Shown here: positions 1 through 12,419 of the stretch, in pieces
How the letters are laid out: the number at the start of each line of letters is the position of its first letter
Position numbering within the stretch: position 1 is the first letter of the stretch
Assembly: GCF_030052815.1 (NCBI RefSeq)
Contig: NC_079505.1
Coordinates: forward strand, 68,060,879-68,124,878
DNA length: 64,000 nt
Source of the DNA: Hevea brasiliensis
Lineage: Eukaryota; Streptophyta; Magnoliopsida; Malpighiales; Euphorbiaceae
Direction of reading: 5' to 3'
The notes under the pieces: model-generated
Told to the model about the DNA's origin: nothing
Seen by the model: the letters and a program-made list of their open reading frames with translations, nothing else
Database searches by the model: none
Made by a program: the position numbers and the translations under genes

Positions 1-1220
1 GTCAGCATTGTGGGCGATTCTACAAATGAAGCGTGCAGTGAAGATTTGATCTTGCCTGCAATGCTTTAACTACCTCAACTCTGATTATGAAGAGGGTTAT
101 TGGAAATTGTCTCATCCTCTCCTTGCTTTCCGATCTCCCATTCTTTCCGATCTCTCTATTATGACCCTTTTCCGATCTCTCATACCGGGCCCCTCTCCCA
201 ATCTCTCCCATTCTAGAATCAGTAAAAGCATTTAATCCTTCGGTTACCAATGCATCCGCTTCAATTTTCACTAGTGATAAATGCTCAGACCCCCTATATA
301 TATGCCTCAGCGGGGAATTTCTCCCACATTCCATTTCTCTTCTTTCCATTTCTCTCTTCTTCTGTTCTAGTTTCCCCGGTAACATTCTGGCCATGGTGAT
401 CGCTTTTTATCTTTTTCCGACTATTCTCTTTGCTCCCCGACTGAAAATTCACAACCCCGGTGATCGAAAAATCATGATAACCACATCTGATGATAATGAG
501 AGAACCGGACTAATTTACCGATCAAGATAAAAAATATCGATCGTACCGATCTCGAGTCGATCTACCGATATAATCGATGAACCAATTTCGGGCGAGAAGA
601 CTGTTAATTTCCCTCTTAACATCGGTGACTGCCTTTTGAAGTTCATTTGGCTCCTCACCACATCGGGCATCCCGACTGCGACTCGGTTCTGGTCGATGAC
701 ATCAACGATGATTCCTCTCATTATCATGAGAGTCATAGTCACTCCATCTGAGCTGTACATCTATCCGATGCCTATGGCTGGCTTTCTGATCAAACACATC
801 TTTTGATTCAGCCACGAGACTAGGCTTTGACATAGGTCCCTGCTAGGTAGGATGTAATGTCGATATCTAGAGATCGCCTAAATGATGTAATATGACCTTT
901 AAAGGTTCTTAATGATGTAATCCGATCTCTCGAGATCGCCCAAATGATGTAATCTGAACTTTTGGAAATGAAATGAATTTTATTTGACAGTTATCATTTA
1001 ATTATTGCTTTGATTAATTTTCGATCTCTGATGTGCATATCCGATCTGGTTCCTAACTAAATCACCCTTAGCCGATCTGTAATTCTGAACATCCGCCTTA
1101 ATCTGACGATCTTAACCAGCCGATCTCCTCTTATTTTATTTATTGTGTTTCTGAAACCTTCCTGCGACGCGTCAGAAAAGCGGGCAAATTACACCTACCG
1201 ATACACTGCTTGGGGCTCTG
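1..1220. other. Non-coding region upstream of gag-like remnant
   Basis: No convincing gene; the short open frames here match nothing I recognise. The motif ccgatct recurs many times on the + strand (near 149, 172, 923, 1042, 1072 and 1118), and agatcgcc followed by aaatgatgtaat is repeated at 871 and 933. With the promoter just downstream this could be the U3 part of an LTR whose start lies outside the window, but I see no second copy to prove it. Confidence 0.4.
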
Positions 1221-1251
1221 TGAGCATTGAATGCTCACACAGGTATAAATA
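1221..1251 (+). promoter_or_regulatory. TATA-box promoter with upstream palindrome
   Basis: A perfect inverted repeat (arms tgagcatt / aatgctca, one-base spacer, 1221-1237) is followed seven bases later by tataaata (1244-1251), about 155 bases before the gag-like ATG at 1406. The arrangement fits the promoter of the retroelement remnant. Transcription is not shown. Confidence 0.5.
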
Positions 1252-1405
1252 GGGGGAGGGTCCCTCTGTCGCTCCCCTATGCCATTTTCAGCACTCTGCT
1301 CGCAATTTCAACTTTCTCTCATTTCTTCAAGTTTTTCCGGCACCGATCACACTCCGGTAAGGACTTTAATCCTTCTCTTACTTACGCTTTTTTATTTCTT
1401 TGAAA

Positions 1406-3246
1406 ATGAGCGACGCCGAGGGTCAGAGAGTGGCGAGCCCCCCTTCCGTCCATGTCTCGTGGTCATCAGATGAAGTCAAGGTGATTACGTCGAGTGGGTG
1501 ACCTGAGCCTCCTGCGACCTCTGCTTCAGCCCATGGTCAAGTGGCACAATCAAGGCGAACACATTCCTCTGGGAGAGAAAATCTTCCCGTGGATGAGCTG
1601 CCATTAATCCTCTAAGAAACCGATCTGCAGTCGATTAGTCAAGAGTACAACCTTCAGACCGACTCCTTCGAGCTTATCAAATGCCATGGTTATCTCAAAG
1701 TCGATCGCTTTTTTGATGAAAATGATGCGATCATGGTGTACGCAGAGCAATTAAAAGCCGGGCTTTGGTTTCCCCTTGATGACTTATTCAAGGACGTCCT
1801 AAAATTTCACCAAGTCTCGGTAGCCCAAGTGCATCTGAACTCATGGCGGATCCTGGTGGCTTTCTGAGGCTTATGCCGAGCCAAGAAGCTCGATCCTACA
1901 GCGAAGGTGTTTGCCGAGCTGCATAGGCTTATTCGTCAAAAGGACGACGAGTACTGGTTCTTTCAAGCAAAACAGCACTGTGGGCTTTTTACCGATCTCC
2001 CCTCCTCACTGAAGAATTGGAAAAATCGCTTCTTCATGTTGAAGAGCAAGATTCCGAACGGTTTCGAGGGTTTTCCCTGTAGCTGGCAATATCTGGTCCC
2101 TCCGATTTCGAAGAGGATCGCCCTGTGTAGGGACGAGGGTGCCATGGTAATGGAACTTAAGGATCTGGCAGCTACCCAGAAGTTTTCTAGCTTATATGCG
2201 GTGATGGCGGAGCTGAAACATTGGATGATGCGGCTGATCACCGATGAAGGATGCGAGCTCCAGCTCTCTGACCTCGGCCCTGGTACCTTCCCCATCTCTG
2301 ATCTCTGAATCTTAGCAAACTCACTGACTTTTCTTTGTGCAGGTATGGCGGGCGGCGAGGCTTCCAAGGAGAGCCTTAAGCGGAAGAGGGAGATCTCCAG
2401 AAAGGTGCGGGAAACGAAGATCGTCGTGGCATCACAAACGCCAAGGCGGGAATCGGGAGAAGTGTCAGGAGAGTCGTCCCGACCTTCTGTACAACCGATC
2501 CCTGAAGTAGAGGTAGCTACTTCTCCCCTCGACAAGAAGAGCCACCACCTCCACCTGTTCCTTCGAGTGCAGAAGGGGGACCTTCCCAACCTGCTGTGAG
2601 GACCCTTTCTCATGGTGCCCAGGTCCTCATTCATTCTCTGGAGAAGAACTGATCCATTCGGGAGAATCCGGGCTTGGCCAAAGTTCTGGGTGTTACCATA
2701 TGCCTCCAGGAGGACCGGAACAGGCTGACCTCGGGTAGTATTGATGATCTCCTGGCCTAGAGGATGAGTTTAAGCGTAGAGAGCTTGGTGAACCAACATA
2801 TAATCAGGGAAAAAGCTCATCTTCTGAGGCAAAAAATTCTAAAAGCGATCAAGGACGCATCCTCTGCCCAAGCTCAACTTTCATCCGCCCAAGATTATAT
2901 TACCAAACTCGAAGGTCGGATGAAGTCCTACGAGGATAAATTGGCCGAACAGGCTCATGAACTCGGAGAGGCTTGGGCCCTTCGAACTGCTGACGTCGCT
3001 CGTCTCACTGAAGAACTCCGAGTGAAAGAAGAAGAGCTTGTGACGAGGGAAGCTGGTGCTTATGTGAACGCCCACAGTGACCTTTTAGCTAAGCTCAGGA
3101 GGCGTTATCCTGAGGAAGACTTCTCCTGGATGATGGACCTAGCTCCTCGAGATGAAGAGGAGAGCGAGGAGGAATCTCAGATAGAGAGGGAGAATGAGCA
3201 AAATGTATTGAGAGATCAGGCTGAGGGAGATCCTCTAGCCGAATGA
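1406..3246 (+). pseudogene. Degenerate gag-like ORF of a plant gypsy-type element
   Basis: Read from ATG 1406 (MSDAEGQRVASPPS), the frame shows the N-terminal domain often labelled 'putative transposase, gypsy type' in plant genomes: around 1765-1860 a segment reading PLDDLFKDVLKFH, then at 1907-2308 residues such as YWFFQAKQ and LPSSLKNWKNRFF. A likely intron ends at 2341 (ctttgtgcag) before a basic, serine-rich segment (2345-2599). The C-terminal part (2764-3246) is a predicted coiled coil that ends with NAHSDLLAKLRRRYPEEDFSW and an acidic tail. In-frame stops near 1498, 1613, 1866 and 2758 show that it is dead. No protease, RT or integrase follows, so this is either a gag-only (LARD-like) element or a fragment. 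The family match is from memory of motifs. Confidence 0.6.
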
Positions 3247-3511
3247 CTTGTAAATGTTTACTTTGGAATGAAATGAAGTCTTTTTGCTCAATTTCTTGTT
3301 GAGATCGAAAAATGTCCAAATTTTATGAGTACTTGATTATTTTGCACGCATTGGACGATAAACTTTAAAAACAACCATTAACCAAAGTATGAGAGATCGG
3401 AAAAACATTACAGATAAGCTTGAGATCGGGTTGAGCCCCGACCAAACACTCGGTGAATCTTTAGAACATTGAAAAGATTTGATTTGAGTTTTAGGATCGG
3501 GATCATCAATA

Positions 3512-3626
3512 GACCGGACATAAACCCTTAGATTTATTTTGAGAAATAGACAGGACATAAACCTTTTAACTTTATTTTGAGAAATAGACCGGACATAAAC
3601 CTTTTAACTTTATTTTAAGAAATATC
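3512..3626. repeat. Three tandem 37-38 bp repeats
   Basis: Copies begin at 3512, 3549 and 3587. Each starts gaccggacataaac (the second has gacagg) and ends in a variant of ttattttgagaaata. They lie just 3' of the gag-like remnant. Confidence 0.85.
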
Positions 3627-3689
3627 TGGAACACACAAGTGTGATACCTGACTCTAGCATTAGCTAAATGATTTTCCACTACATTTGTA

Positions 3690-3925
3690 AAGAGAGATCA
3701 GAGATGAGACCGAATGGCATGGAGGCCTGATATTGGTTTGAGAGATCGGGACTGAGGTTGAATGACATAGAGACTTGACATTGGTTTGATCTCTCTGGTG
3801 AGAGATCAGTAATAAATCGAATGACATGGAGACTTGGTGTTGGTTCGACCTTCTTTGGCGAGAGATCGAAAATGAGATTGGATGGCATGGAGACTTGATA
3901 TTAATGTGATCTCCTTTGTTGGGAG
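3690..3925. repeat. Degenerate minisatellite, about 45-60 bp units
   Basis: About four units, each with gagagatc, then a variable stretch, then gaatggcatggagac and ttggtttgatctc. Units start near 3693, 3741, 3800 and 3860. Their AGATCGG motif is the complement of the ccgatct motif that recurs in 1-1150. Confidence 0.75.
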
Positions 3926-4057
3926 ATCGGGAATCATTTGACTAGGTGCGGGATCGGTTTATTTCCTAATCAAGTTACTTGTAACTGAAAAATGTCAGGT
4001 GGGGATCGATTTCAAAGTCGATTGACTTCGGGGGTCGGCCAAAATATGGTATCGACA
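3926..4057. repeat. Possible LTR end of the gag-like element
   Basis: The stretch ends ggggtcggccaaaatatgg then tatcgaca at 4057. Its complement begins TGTCGATACC, a form typical of gypsy LTR starts. No partner LTR or target duplication could be found, so the border is tentative. Confidence 0.3.
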
Positions 4058-5328
4058 ATGATGAAATTTCTGATTTTAGTGATAGTGACGATAGTAATTT
4101 TGTAAAATTTCTTCCATCTTGTCTACCACCATGTTGTTAGGAATACGATATTATTGTACTAATTTCAGAATAAATTTTTTTCTAAGACATTTCTTTTGGT
4201 TTTTCAAAGACATTTTATTATGTGTGGTCATGCATCTATATTGGACTTTATTATGTGTTGTCAATTTTTCTACTTTAGTCATGATTATGTGTTATTAATC
4301 TTATGCATCCTTAATAGTCAAATCAATTTTTTTTTTAGATGATAATTATCAAATTCACTCCCAGTATTTTAAGAGGTTAAACTACAACACAAAATGTGAA
4401 ATGTAGGCTGTATAACATTGATGAACTCAAATGGAAGCCAGGACGTTGTATAAGTGAGCATATTGTTGAGGTTAATAATTTTTTATAAAAAATTATTAAT
4501 ATTGGCTACTAGATACAAGAGAATGAAAAAGTCAATGTCTTGATTGAAACTTCCACTTCAATATTTCCATACGTTATCCCAAAATTTTCCTACATTTTTC
4601 CTTGAAGAATTCATCTCAAGTCCAGAGCATTCTTTAACATGGATGGAAACTTTACCTGTTCCACAAGAAATATATTGTCATAGAGAAAACAATAAAAGAT
4701 CAGATATATTTATAATTATATTGTTACTTAAAATGCCTTCCCAATTAATTTATATTGTTATATTTATATTATTTTTGAATATGTGAATGCAGTCCGTGCA
4801 AGGAAAGAATGTGGGAATTACTATTTCCAATTATATGAATATATGAGACAACTGAAAAGTCATCGCAGTTTCAAAATTGCCAAGCGCACCATGGAAGGTG
4901 AAAATATGGGCATTGCAAGAAAATTGCCTAGTCATAATATTCATATGTATGCACTATATAGATTATTGTAGAGATTCATGTTTTTTAAAACAATGTTGTA
5001 GTATGTACTTCATGGAGATTTTAACTTATAGGACTTTTACTATTGTATGGATTAATGTTGTTTCAAAATATTAACTACGTACTTGATAGATAACTTAGTT
5101 TTTAAGAATTATGTTTATTATATGAATGAATACATTGTTGTACAAACATTGTTCACTGTTCAAAAATTAATGGCATCGCTAAAAAATTAATTTCATATAA
5201 CATAATAAATGCGAATATCATTTATGCAACGTATTTCAATACATGTAAAAAATAAAAGATAATATCATTTACGCAACATACTTTAATACATGTAAAAAAT
5301 AAAAGACAATAACATAAACTAATTTACG
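4058..5328. other. AT-rich region without a recognised gene
   Basis: Short open frames at 4544-4971 have no familiar motifs. A stretch of about 60 bases (aatatcattta.gcaac) is duplicated near 5215 and 5260. Nothing else supported. Confidence 0.5.
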
Positions 5329-8300
5329 TCACGTGCCATAACCCGAACACCTCCTCTGTGCTGCATTGCTCAACACACCGACCCACCTCCCATGTCTATG
5401 ATGTTCTCCTTCATGTTCAGCTTCATGAACACTCTGTGTGGACATTAGTTGAAGTTCTGGTCCCATTTGCTGCATGCTTAAAGATGGACCTGGCTTATCA
5501 TGACCCAAATTCTAGGCTAAATCAGTATTAGAACTTAGGTCAGCATAAGGTCCCCAAAGCCCATACTAACCCAACCATAAGGCCCATAACTGTAGTCCAA
5601 TTTCAAAAAAATAAACGGAAGGAGTCTGACCATAAATTAGACTATCCAATGGGGAGTATTAACTCACTCGACCTATATATACAAAAATACACAATTTGGG
5701 GAGCTCAGCTCACTATCACAATCTTCAATATGATAAATAATCCAATGGGAGCTCAGCTCCCCCATCCAAGGAAATACTCATCTCATACGTCCAAGCACAA
5801 TCATATAATAAGTTTACAATACCCAAATGATTAGGTTATTACAATCCCAAAAAAGGTTAATACACTACTGGTACATACGGAGTTCTAGAATATAAATCAA
5901 GAAAATAAAATATAATTAAAATGCTGCTGGTAAACTTGCGAGAAAGGGAGCAGGTTATTCACAAAAAGACCACCTGTCACTTGAGGAAAAATAATTGAAC
6001 AAGAGTGAGCGCTCGACTCATAAAGTAAGATATTGATTTTAAATATAATTTCTACAACTATCTAGTACTAATGCATTGCCTGGATATGAAATGTAGCATA
6101 GTCATATAGTATCAAAAAATAATTCAAGCAATATTCACACAAAAGATAATTTGGAGCACACCCACACTCATGTGTCACATCAACATATATACATATGAGA
6201 GCTGATCTCTTATACAGCTCTCTTAATTCCAATACATGCTAGCGAGGTCAACTCAAGCCAGACTTTCTCTTAATAATCCAAGTGTGGGGATCAACGAGAT
6301 TAACTCAAAGTCATACTCACTCCAACTTATCCATACATAAGGATTGGGTCCTAGCAAGTCAAACTTCAGCCACAACTACTCGTCCTACCCATATCCATAT
6401 CCACACCAGAAGCATATTGATACATGCACATAGCTCCAAATTACCCTAAGGCAACATCCATAACAATTTCATCAAATAAATATGCAATACAAGGCGTGCC
6501 TAGTAATTAACTATATGCATATATTTATAAGTGAATGCATGGGCATGTCTTGAATATATAATAATATTAAAAGTATAACTAAAATCAATATCTACTCACA
6601 GATTAATTGGAGAACACTGAGGCAGCTGGGCAGAGGAGGAGGGTTGACCTGAATCACCTAAATAATTATATCCATGAATTTATTAAACAAGAAAGTTAAA
6701 GAGTCAAAGATATCCTAAATTTATGCCGAAAATTCGGCAAAGTTTTCCCTATACCTAGGACCTATCCAACCTGTAAGGCAACTTAAATAACACTTCTAAA
6801 TCTAATGGCCTTAGCCCCACATCACAACAACATCATATTGCCTCTTCTAGGTCAGGCAAACCAGTCTAAAATCATGTAACTATATATAAAATAATTATTT
6901 AAAAATTCGGGGTGTTACATGGCTCATTTTGCATGGAACCAGAATCATAATACCCAAATAGTCCCACCCCTGATCAAAAGTTCGCAGGCCAGAATCATGA
7001 GGTGAAAAATATATCTCAGAAGCTTTTACACCATCGAAACTATACTGTGATGTCAAAGGTACATCTATGTATGATCGAGAGAAAGGGGCGAATATTGCAT
7101 CAAAGGGTGTCTTCTTATGCTGAGTCTCAAGAAAGTCGAATAATGTCCTTTCTTATTGCGTTGCATAATGTGAGGATACCAGCATCCACTGTCCAGAAAA
7201 GCCTGGCATGGATGGACCAGGGGTCCAATTCGTATACTGGCTCTATAAAAATTTAGTGAAAGTTGAAATGAATGTTGATGGATTAGCTTTAGGAATTTAG
7301 GTTGAAGCTTGAGTCCTGCATCATAACTCTCAAAGGGATAGTAAAAGACAGGATGAGGTATCGCTTCAATGACTGGCACTGTAGACGGATGCGATGGCTC
7401 CCTTCGTCTTCCTTAACTACCCCTACGCCTTCTCTACTGTTGCTGTGGTTGTGTAATCGGTGGATCTTCTAACAACTCTCCAAAAACATATACTGGTAGG
7501 GCCAGATTTGGATATGGTGGTCGTCGGTTAATAAAATACTTCTCCTCCTCTAGGGCCCATAGCATGTTTAGGACCAATAGTTTGCTATATGTAATATTAT
7601 GTGGGGATGGGTCTTCCAATGTAATCAGCAATTCTACTAGAATGTCCTTCTATAAAACACAATATTTAATATAAAAAAATTACACACTTAATTTATTATG
7701 TAATAAAAAAATAAATATTTAATAAAAAAAATGTAGGAATGAGACTTTACCATAGAACCTATAGCAGCTCCTGGTATTGACATCCATCATCTAGACACTC
7801 GACGATACCACTCCATGTACTGTGAATGATGGTGCAGTGGCCTCATAGCAGCTTCTCCTGGCATAATGAATTCGTGTCGTCTATTCCACCTATTAATAAA
7901 TTGGGCATAAAATGATGCCTAGTCACCATGACCTTATTGCAGGGAAGTTTGATGCAGGTCATCTATTTGACGAGGGGGCCGAGGGATCGGCTGTTGGAAC
8001 CCAAACTGGCGTAATGCCATATTAGGTTGGTGCCACTTAACAATGTAAAAGCATATTAGTGGCACCATCGCTCGCCACACACCCTCTCCTTGCATGCAAT
8101 ACTCAGGCATAGCGTTTAATACGTTTTGGGTGTATGGTTCTCAAATAAACTAAAAATAATAAGCCAATAGAAAAATAGTTGTTAGATGCAAATAATAAAA
8201 ATAAGATTACATTAATAAATAATTTAGTACAAATATGTTATGATGCATCTTACATCATGATTCGTCATTCTGTTAATATTATCTCTCATTTGGATTAGTA

Positions 8301-9268
8301 CATGCGTGGTTACCTACATAACCTGTTACATGTTACTCCACCTACAAAGTAAGCCAGTAATTTATTTTATAAGTTATATATGTTTGAATTTTGTATTAGA
8401 AATGAAGAGAAATATTAACATACGTACTTACTACCCAAGGGAGCATTATCATGCAGTGTTGGATCTGGTAATGAGGAGCAATTGTCTTAATTCTCTCCCA
8501 TGCCCAAATCTATAAGATGAAAAGGGCACCAGAGATGTCTGTAGTTTCAGGATTTATTCCATGGCAAAGCTCCCTATATAGATATACAAGGCATGCAGAA
8601 CCCTGACTATATTGCCCAACCTATCCCATGTCCTCAAGTAATGGGAGGAATATTAAGTTAACATGAGAATTAGACTTATCATTGAAAAGCGAACCTCCAA
8701 TTAGAGGCAGCATATATGCCCGTGCATGTGTAAGCAAAGTGGCCTCATCCACTCTTTCACGAATGGCTTCAAATTGTCTCACAAGCCATGACATATATAG
8801 TCCACATCCTTTAAATATATTTGGAGGTCGCCTTATGCCTAGATATTCTTCACAAACATGTGACCAATTTAACCTTGAATTGCTAGTTACTGCATCACCA
8901 TTTATGGGTAATATAGTAATTATCCCGATATCTTCTAGAGTGATAATGCACTCTCCTATCGATAACATGAATGTGTGTGTCTCAGGCGTCCACCTTTCAA
9001 CTAGAGCTGATATGAGATGCCAATCTAATGCAAAAAACCTCATTCGTGATACTCCAATAAAACCACTATCCCTTAAATTAGGAACGATCAATTTTGGAGG
9101 GGCATCCAGGTGAAGAACATTCGCATGTCTTCTACAGATTAACACCTCTTCTTACATTGTACCTTCCCATATATACTTTGATCGATGAAGTTTTTGGTGT
9201 CTGAGTATTAATGGATCTGATGGACCTGGGTGAAGATAATTTTTACTGTGTATTTGTTGTCCTTCCAT
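5329..9268 (-). pseudogene. Broken plant mobile domain (MAIN / phosphatase-7-long-form-like) gene
   Basis: Reading leftward from ATG 9268, the start gives MEGQQIHSKNYLHPGPSDP, the HPGP opening typical of PMD proteins. The core (9145-8621) has LIVPNLRDSGFIG, the segment WTPETHTFMLSIGECIITL and LRxDxG-type features of the family. It continues as QGSACLVYLYRELCHG (about 8600), VWRAMVPLICFYIVKWH (about 8070) and INRWNRRHEFIMPGEA (about 7870). An intron with GT/AG ends lies at 7650-7750. The C-terminal end runs past a solo LTR to a stop at 5329-5331 (ending RRCSGYGT). In-frame stops near 9154, 8620, 8514, 8137 and 7790 inactivate it. PMD genes act in silencing or as transposon passengers; the role here is unknown. 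Exon joins between 8146 and 8440 were not resolved. Confidence 0.75.
5496..6919 (-). mobile_element. Solo LTR, gypsy-type, inside the PMD pseudogene
   Basis: The 1424-bp unit is flanked by exact 5-bp duplications tggct (5491-5495 and 6920-6924). On the minus strand it begins TGTAACACCCCGAAT, the usual start of many plant gypsy LTRs, and ends GGGTCATGATA, so its last bases are TA rather than CA. No internal domain is present, as expected after recombination between two LTRs. Confidence 0.8.
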
Positions 9269-9319
9269 TCCTATCAAGGTTAATACTTGACTTATTAATC
9301 ACTTCACTGTATTATTATT

Positions 9320-9715
9320 GTTACTCTTTTATTGTGAAAAAAATAAATGAAAATTTATTTTTAAATATTACTCTTCTAATATAATAATATCCATTATGTT
9401 ACCATTTTTTGAAAAATTATCAACCACCACCACCCACCACTAACCTAACACCATATATGTACAACTTGCCCAAAAAAATTTTTGTATTTAAATGTCCTAT
9501 AATATTTGCAACTCATGAAATAATTTTCTTCACCTTTCCTCTATTATAAAAAATATGAACAAACATTCATTTTAATATAATAATATCCATGATATTATTA
9601 CTCTTTTAATCTAATAAGCTCCATGATATTACCAATTTTTAAAAAATTACTAACCACTCACAACATAACCTCACACCATATATCTACAACTCTAAAAATA
9701 ATTTTCTTTATTTAA
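9320..9715. repeat. Tandem duplication, about 230 bp
   Basis: The block with attactcttctaatataataa, accatttttt and caccatatatgtacaact near 9366-9475 recurs with changes near 9597-9695. Confidence 0.7.
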
Positions 9716-9739
9716 ATGGTCTACATCAATGTATATATA

Positions 9740-10128
9740 AATTTTCATATATGAATAATAATAAACAAAACTTATATCCAAATAAAAATTAGCTCAAAAT
9801 ACTCTACACTTTACTTCATGCACACACACACACGCACACAGATTATTAGAGTGTTATAAATAAATTTTACTAAATCAATTTGAAAAAATTTTTATATCAC
9901 ATCAATAATAAAAAAAATCTAAAAAAAATTTCCTCAAAATCTATTTTAAAACTTACTATATCTTCTGGCAAAGACAGAGACAGAGAGAGAGAGAGATTGG
10001 TAGACTGTTAAAAAAAATTACTCTACATCAATTTGTATTTTAAAAACCTATCTCACATCAATAATAAAAAAATTATCTCCAAATAAAAATTACCTTAAAA
10101 TGCTCTGCACCTTGCTTCCTCTACAAGC

Positions 10129-10165
<37 letters not shown>

Positions 10166-10287
10166 TACAGCATTTAACAAAATTTTACTACATGAATTTC
10201 TATTTTAAATATTTTATATCATATGAATAATAAAAAAAACTCAAAATAAAAATTACCTGAAAATGCTCTGCATTTAACTTCCTCTAC

Positions 10288-10350
<63 letters not shown>

Positions 10351-10560
10351 TTGTTAAACTATTCAATTTTACAACATCAATTTGTATTTTAAAATTTTTA
10401 TATCACATCAATAATAAAAAAAAATTATCTCAATATGAAATTTACCTCAAAATATTCTGCACTTGGCTTTCTCTATATACAAATAGAAAGAGAGAGAGAC
10501 ACAGAGAGAGGGAGAGGGATAGACAGAGGGAGATAAATATTATTAATGTATGAGAAAAAA
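9740..10560. repeat. Satellite-like array of about 160-bp units with GA tracts
   Basis: About five units carry aaaattacctcaaaatnctctgcac, a cttcctctacan stretch, a CA or GA microsatellite, ttgttanan, then tatcacatcaataataaaaaaa. Units start near 9785, 9920, 10084, 10247 and 10436. The dinucleotide tract differs in each: (CA)n near 9822, then (GA)n near 9974, 10131 and 10291-10347 (the longest), and impure GA near 10486. Confidence 0.85.
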
Positions 10561-10849
10561 AATTTTAATTGTAATTTATATTATCAACATGTTTACATAA
10601 CATGAATAACAAAAAAAGATAATACCAAATATTTTTCTTACCTTTTTTTTGTTTATAGCTAAAGAGACACAATAGAATAATGAAGTGTTGTAAATTTTTC
10701 TCCTAAATTCTCTACAGCAATTTAGAGGGAGAGAGAACACAGAGAAAAATTTTTTTCCTAAAGAGAAAATGAGAGAGGTGGAGAGGTTTGTCTCAATTTA
10801 AACTTTCGTGTGCATAAATTTCGATAATTTTACACAGTTCTTTACACGG

Positions 10850-11290
10850 CAGGCGAGGAGGAATCGGGTCAGACAGCCAGATGACAAGACAACACATTCA
10901 CGCGCTGACCGAGACAGTCGGTCGCTACCTTGGGTAGCTCCTGCTACCACATCAGCCGCTGTTCGCTACCTAAGTTAGCGTCTTGCTGCCTGCACAACCC
11001 TACCATATATATTTTTTTTTATTTCAGTCTTGCAAAGTTATATTTCAATCCAATGCCATATTTTTTTTTTCATTTCAGTCCAGGACGAGACAAGAGAATC
11101 TAGCAGCTGGTCGCTACCTTGGTTAGCGCTTGCTGCCACGTCAGTCCTACTCCTGCACCACTCTGCCATAATTTTTTTTTTATTTCAGTCTCGCAAAATT
11201 ACATTTCAGTCCAATCACGCCTTCTGCCATAATTTTTTTTTTCATTTTAGTCCAATCAGTCCTTTTTGCAGTCCACCAATACTTTAGGTA
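10850..11290. repeat. Duplicated blocks with ggtagcg / T-run motifs
   Basis: A unit with gtcgctaccttgg-ttagc-cttgctgcc followed by ccata, a run of T, and atttcagtc-tgcaaa-ttaatttcagtccaatc occurs near 10920-11065 and 11110-11220, with partial copies to 11290. Such direct copies suggest local duplication. No ORF. Confidence 0.6.
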
Positions 11291-11744
11291 GAGTTCGGCT
11301 AACAACTTCATTTTTAATTTTTTTTTCATTCAATCCTTATAAATTTTTTTTCTTTGCCCCTTAGTCACTACTTATACTAGAGTCTGCCTCTCTCTCTCCA
11401 CCAGCTCAGCACTACCCACTCCCTTTTGGTAAATAAATTGTATGTAACCCCCTTTTGGTACTTTTTTTCTCTCTCATTACTCCCTCTGAGTAATTTCCCT
11501 CGCTAATGTGAACAATTTAAAGTGGTGATAATGTAAATGATTGCTATTATTTTTTAAAAGCAAAGTCCTTTTAATTAATTATTACACATCTAGTATTTCA
11601 TTATTTCATATAGTTGTGATTCTTTTATGGTTTATTTGTGTAGAAAATTATAGCTAGTTTTGTTACTATCATATAACGAAGAAAGAATTATTCAGAGAGA
11701 ATTATTCACGTACTCTAGATTGCATAGATTAGTTATTAAGGATT
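11291..11744. other. Region without a recognised feature
   Basis: CT-rich then AT-rich sequence. I see no gene or clear repeat. Confidence 0.5.
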
Positions 11745-11870
11745 AAAAAAATTTTACTATGTAAAATTTTAAAATCGGGAATTTTATATTATGTTTTTAA
11801 GTTTAGGGATGATTTTACAATTTTTAAATTTAAGGACAATTCTTGAAATTTATTCTATTTGATGTGTACC
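11745..11870. mobile_element. Half copy of a foldback (Mutator-like) element
   Basis: The order ttttactatgtaaaatttt, ttttatattatgtttttaag, gatgattttaca, ttgaaatttattctatt matches, with changes, the right arm of the foldback element at 40026-40514. The left arm is absent. Confidence 0.6.
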
Positions 11871-12410
11871 GTTATCACCCAAAATGGGTCCTATTTCAAT
11901 AATTTGAAAGATGTCTGTCTGTTCATTTTTAATGCTGCGTTTTAATTTTGTTTGTATATGTTAACACAATATTATGGTCCTATAAATTTATTTGTGAGTT
12001 GTCATCGACATTTTAAAGCCTTTCCCATGATAAATACATTAGAACAGAACCAAAAAAATCACATTGACCATATTACATATGTACTAATAAACTTGTAATC
12101 AAGAATGATAAGATGATTTATTATATTTATAATTAAAATTATTTAAAAAATAAAAATTTAATATTATTATGATTATAATGCATTCAATATCAGCTTGACA
12201 GAGGTTTGCTCAAATCACCTATATATACACAAAATACATATATGGAGTGAACCATAAACAAAATAATCAGAAGCTAAAAGGCATCCTAAGGTCGTATTGA
12301 AAATTCGTCAATCAAGAAAATATAAAGGTCTTAACATCATGCAAAAAGATACAATTATATATTGAAGAGAATAATAAATGATCTCAGGCCCACAATACTT
12401 AATAGAATGC
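11871..12410. other. AT-rich region without a recognised gene
   Basis: Only short AT-rich sequence; no gene, RNA or clear repeat could be supported. Confidence 0.5.
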
Positions 12411-12419
12411 TCATTTTAA

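Noticed and set aside
1963..2634. 223-codon open frame on the - strand
   Set aside because: Shadow of the gag-like frame, which has the recognisable motifs on the + strand.
4544..5074. Overlapping short open frames on the + strand
   Set aside because: AT-rich, no recognised domain, no supporting splice or promoter signal.
9740..10560. Regularly spaced repeats like a CRISPR array
   Set aside because: The units are homologous along their whole length with no unique spacers, in a plant genome; it is a tandem repeat.
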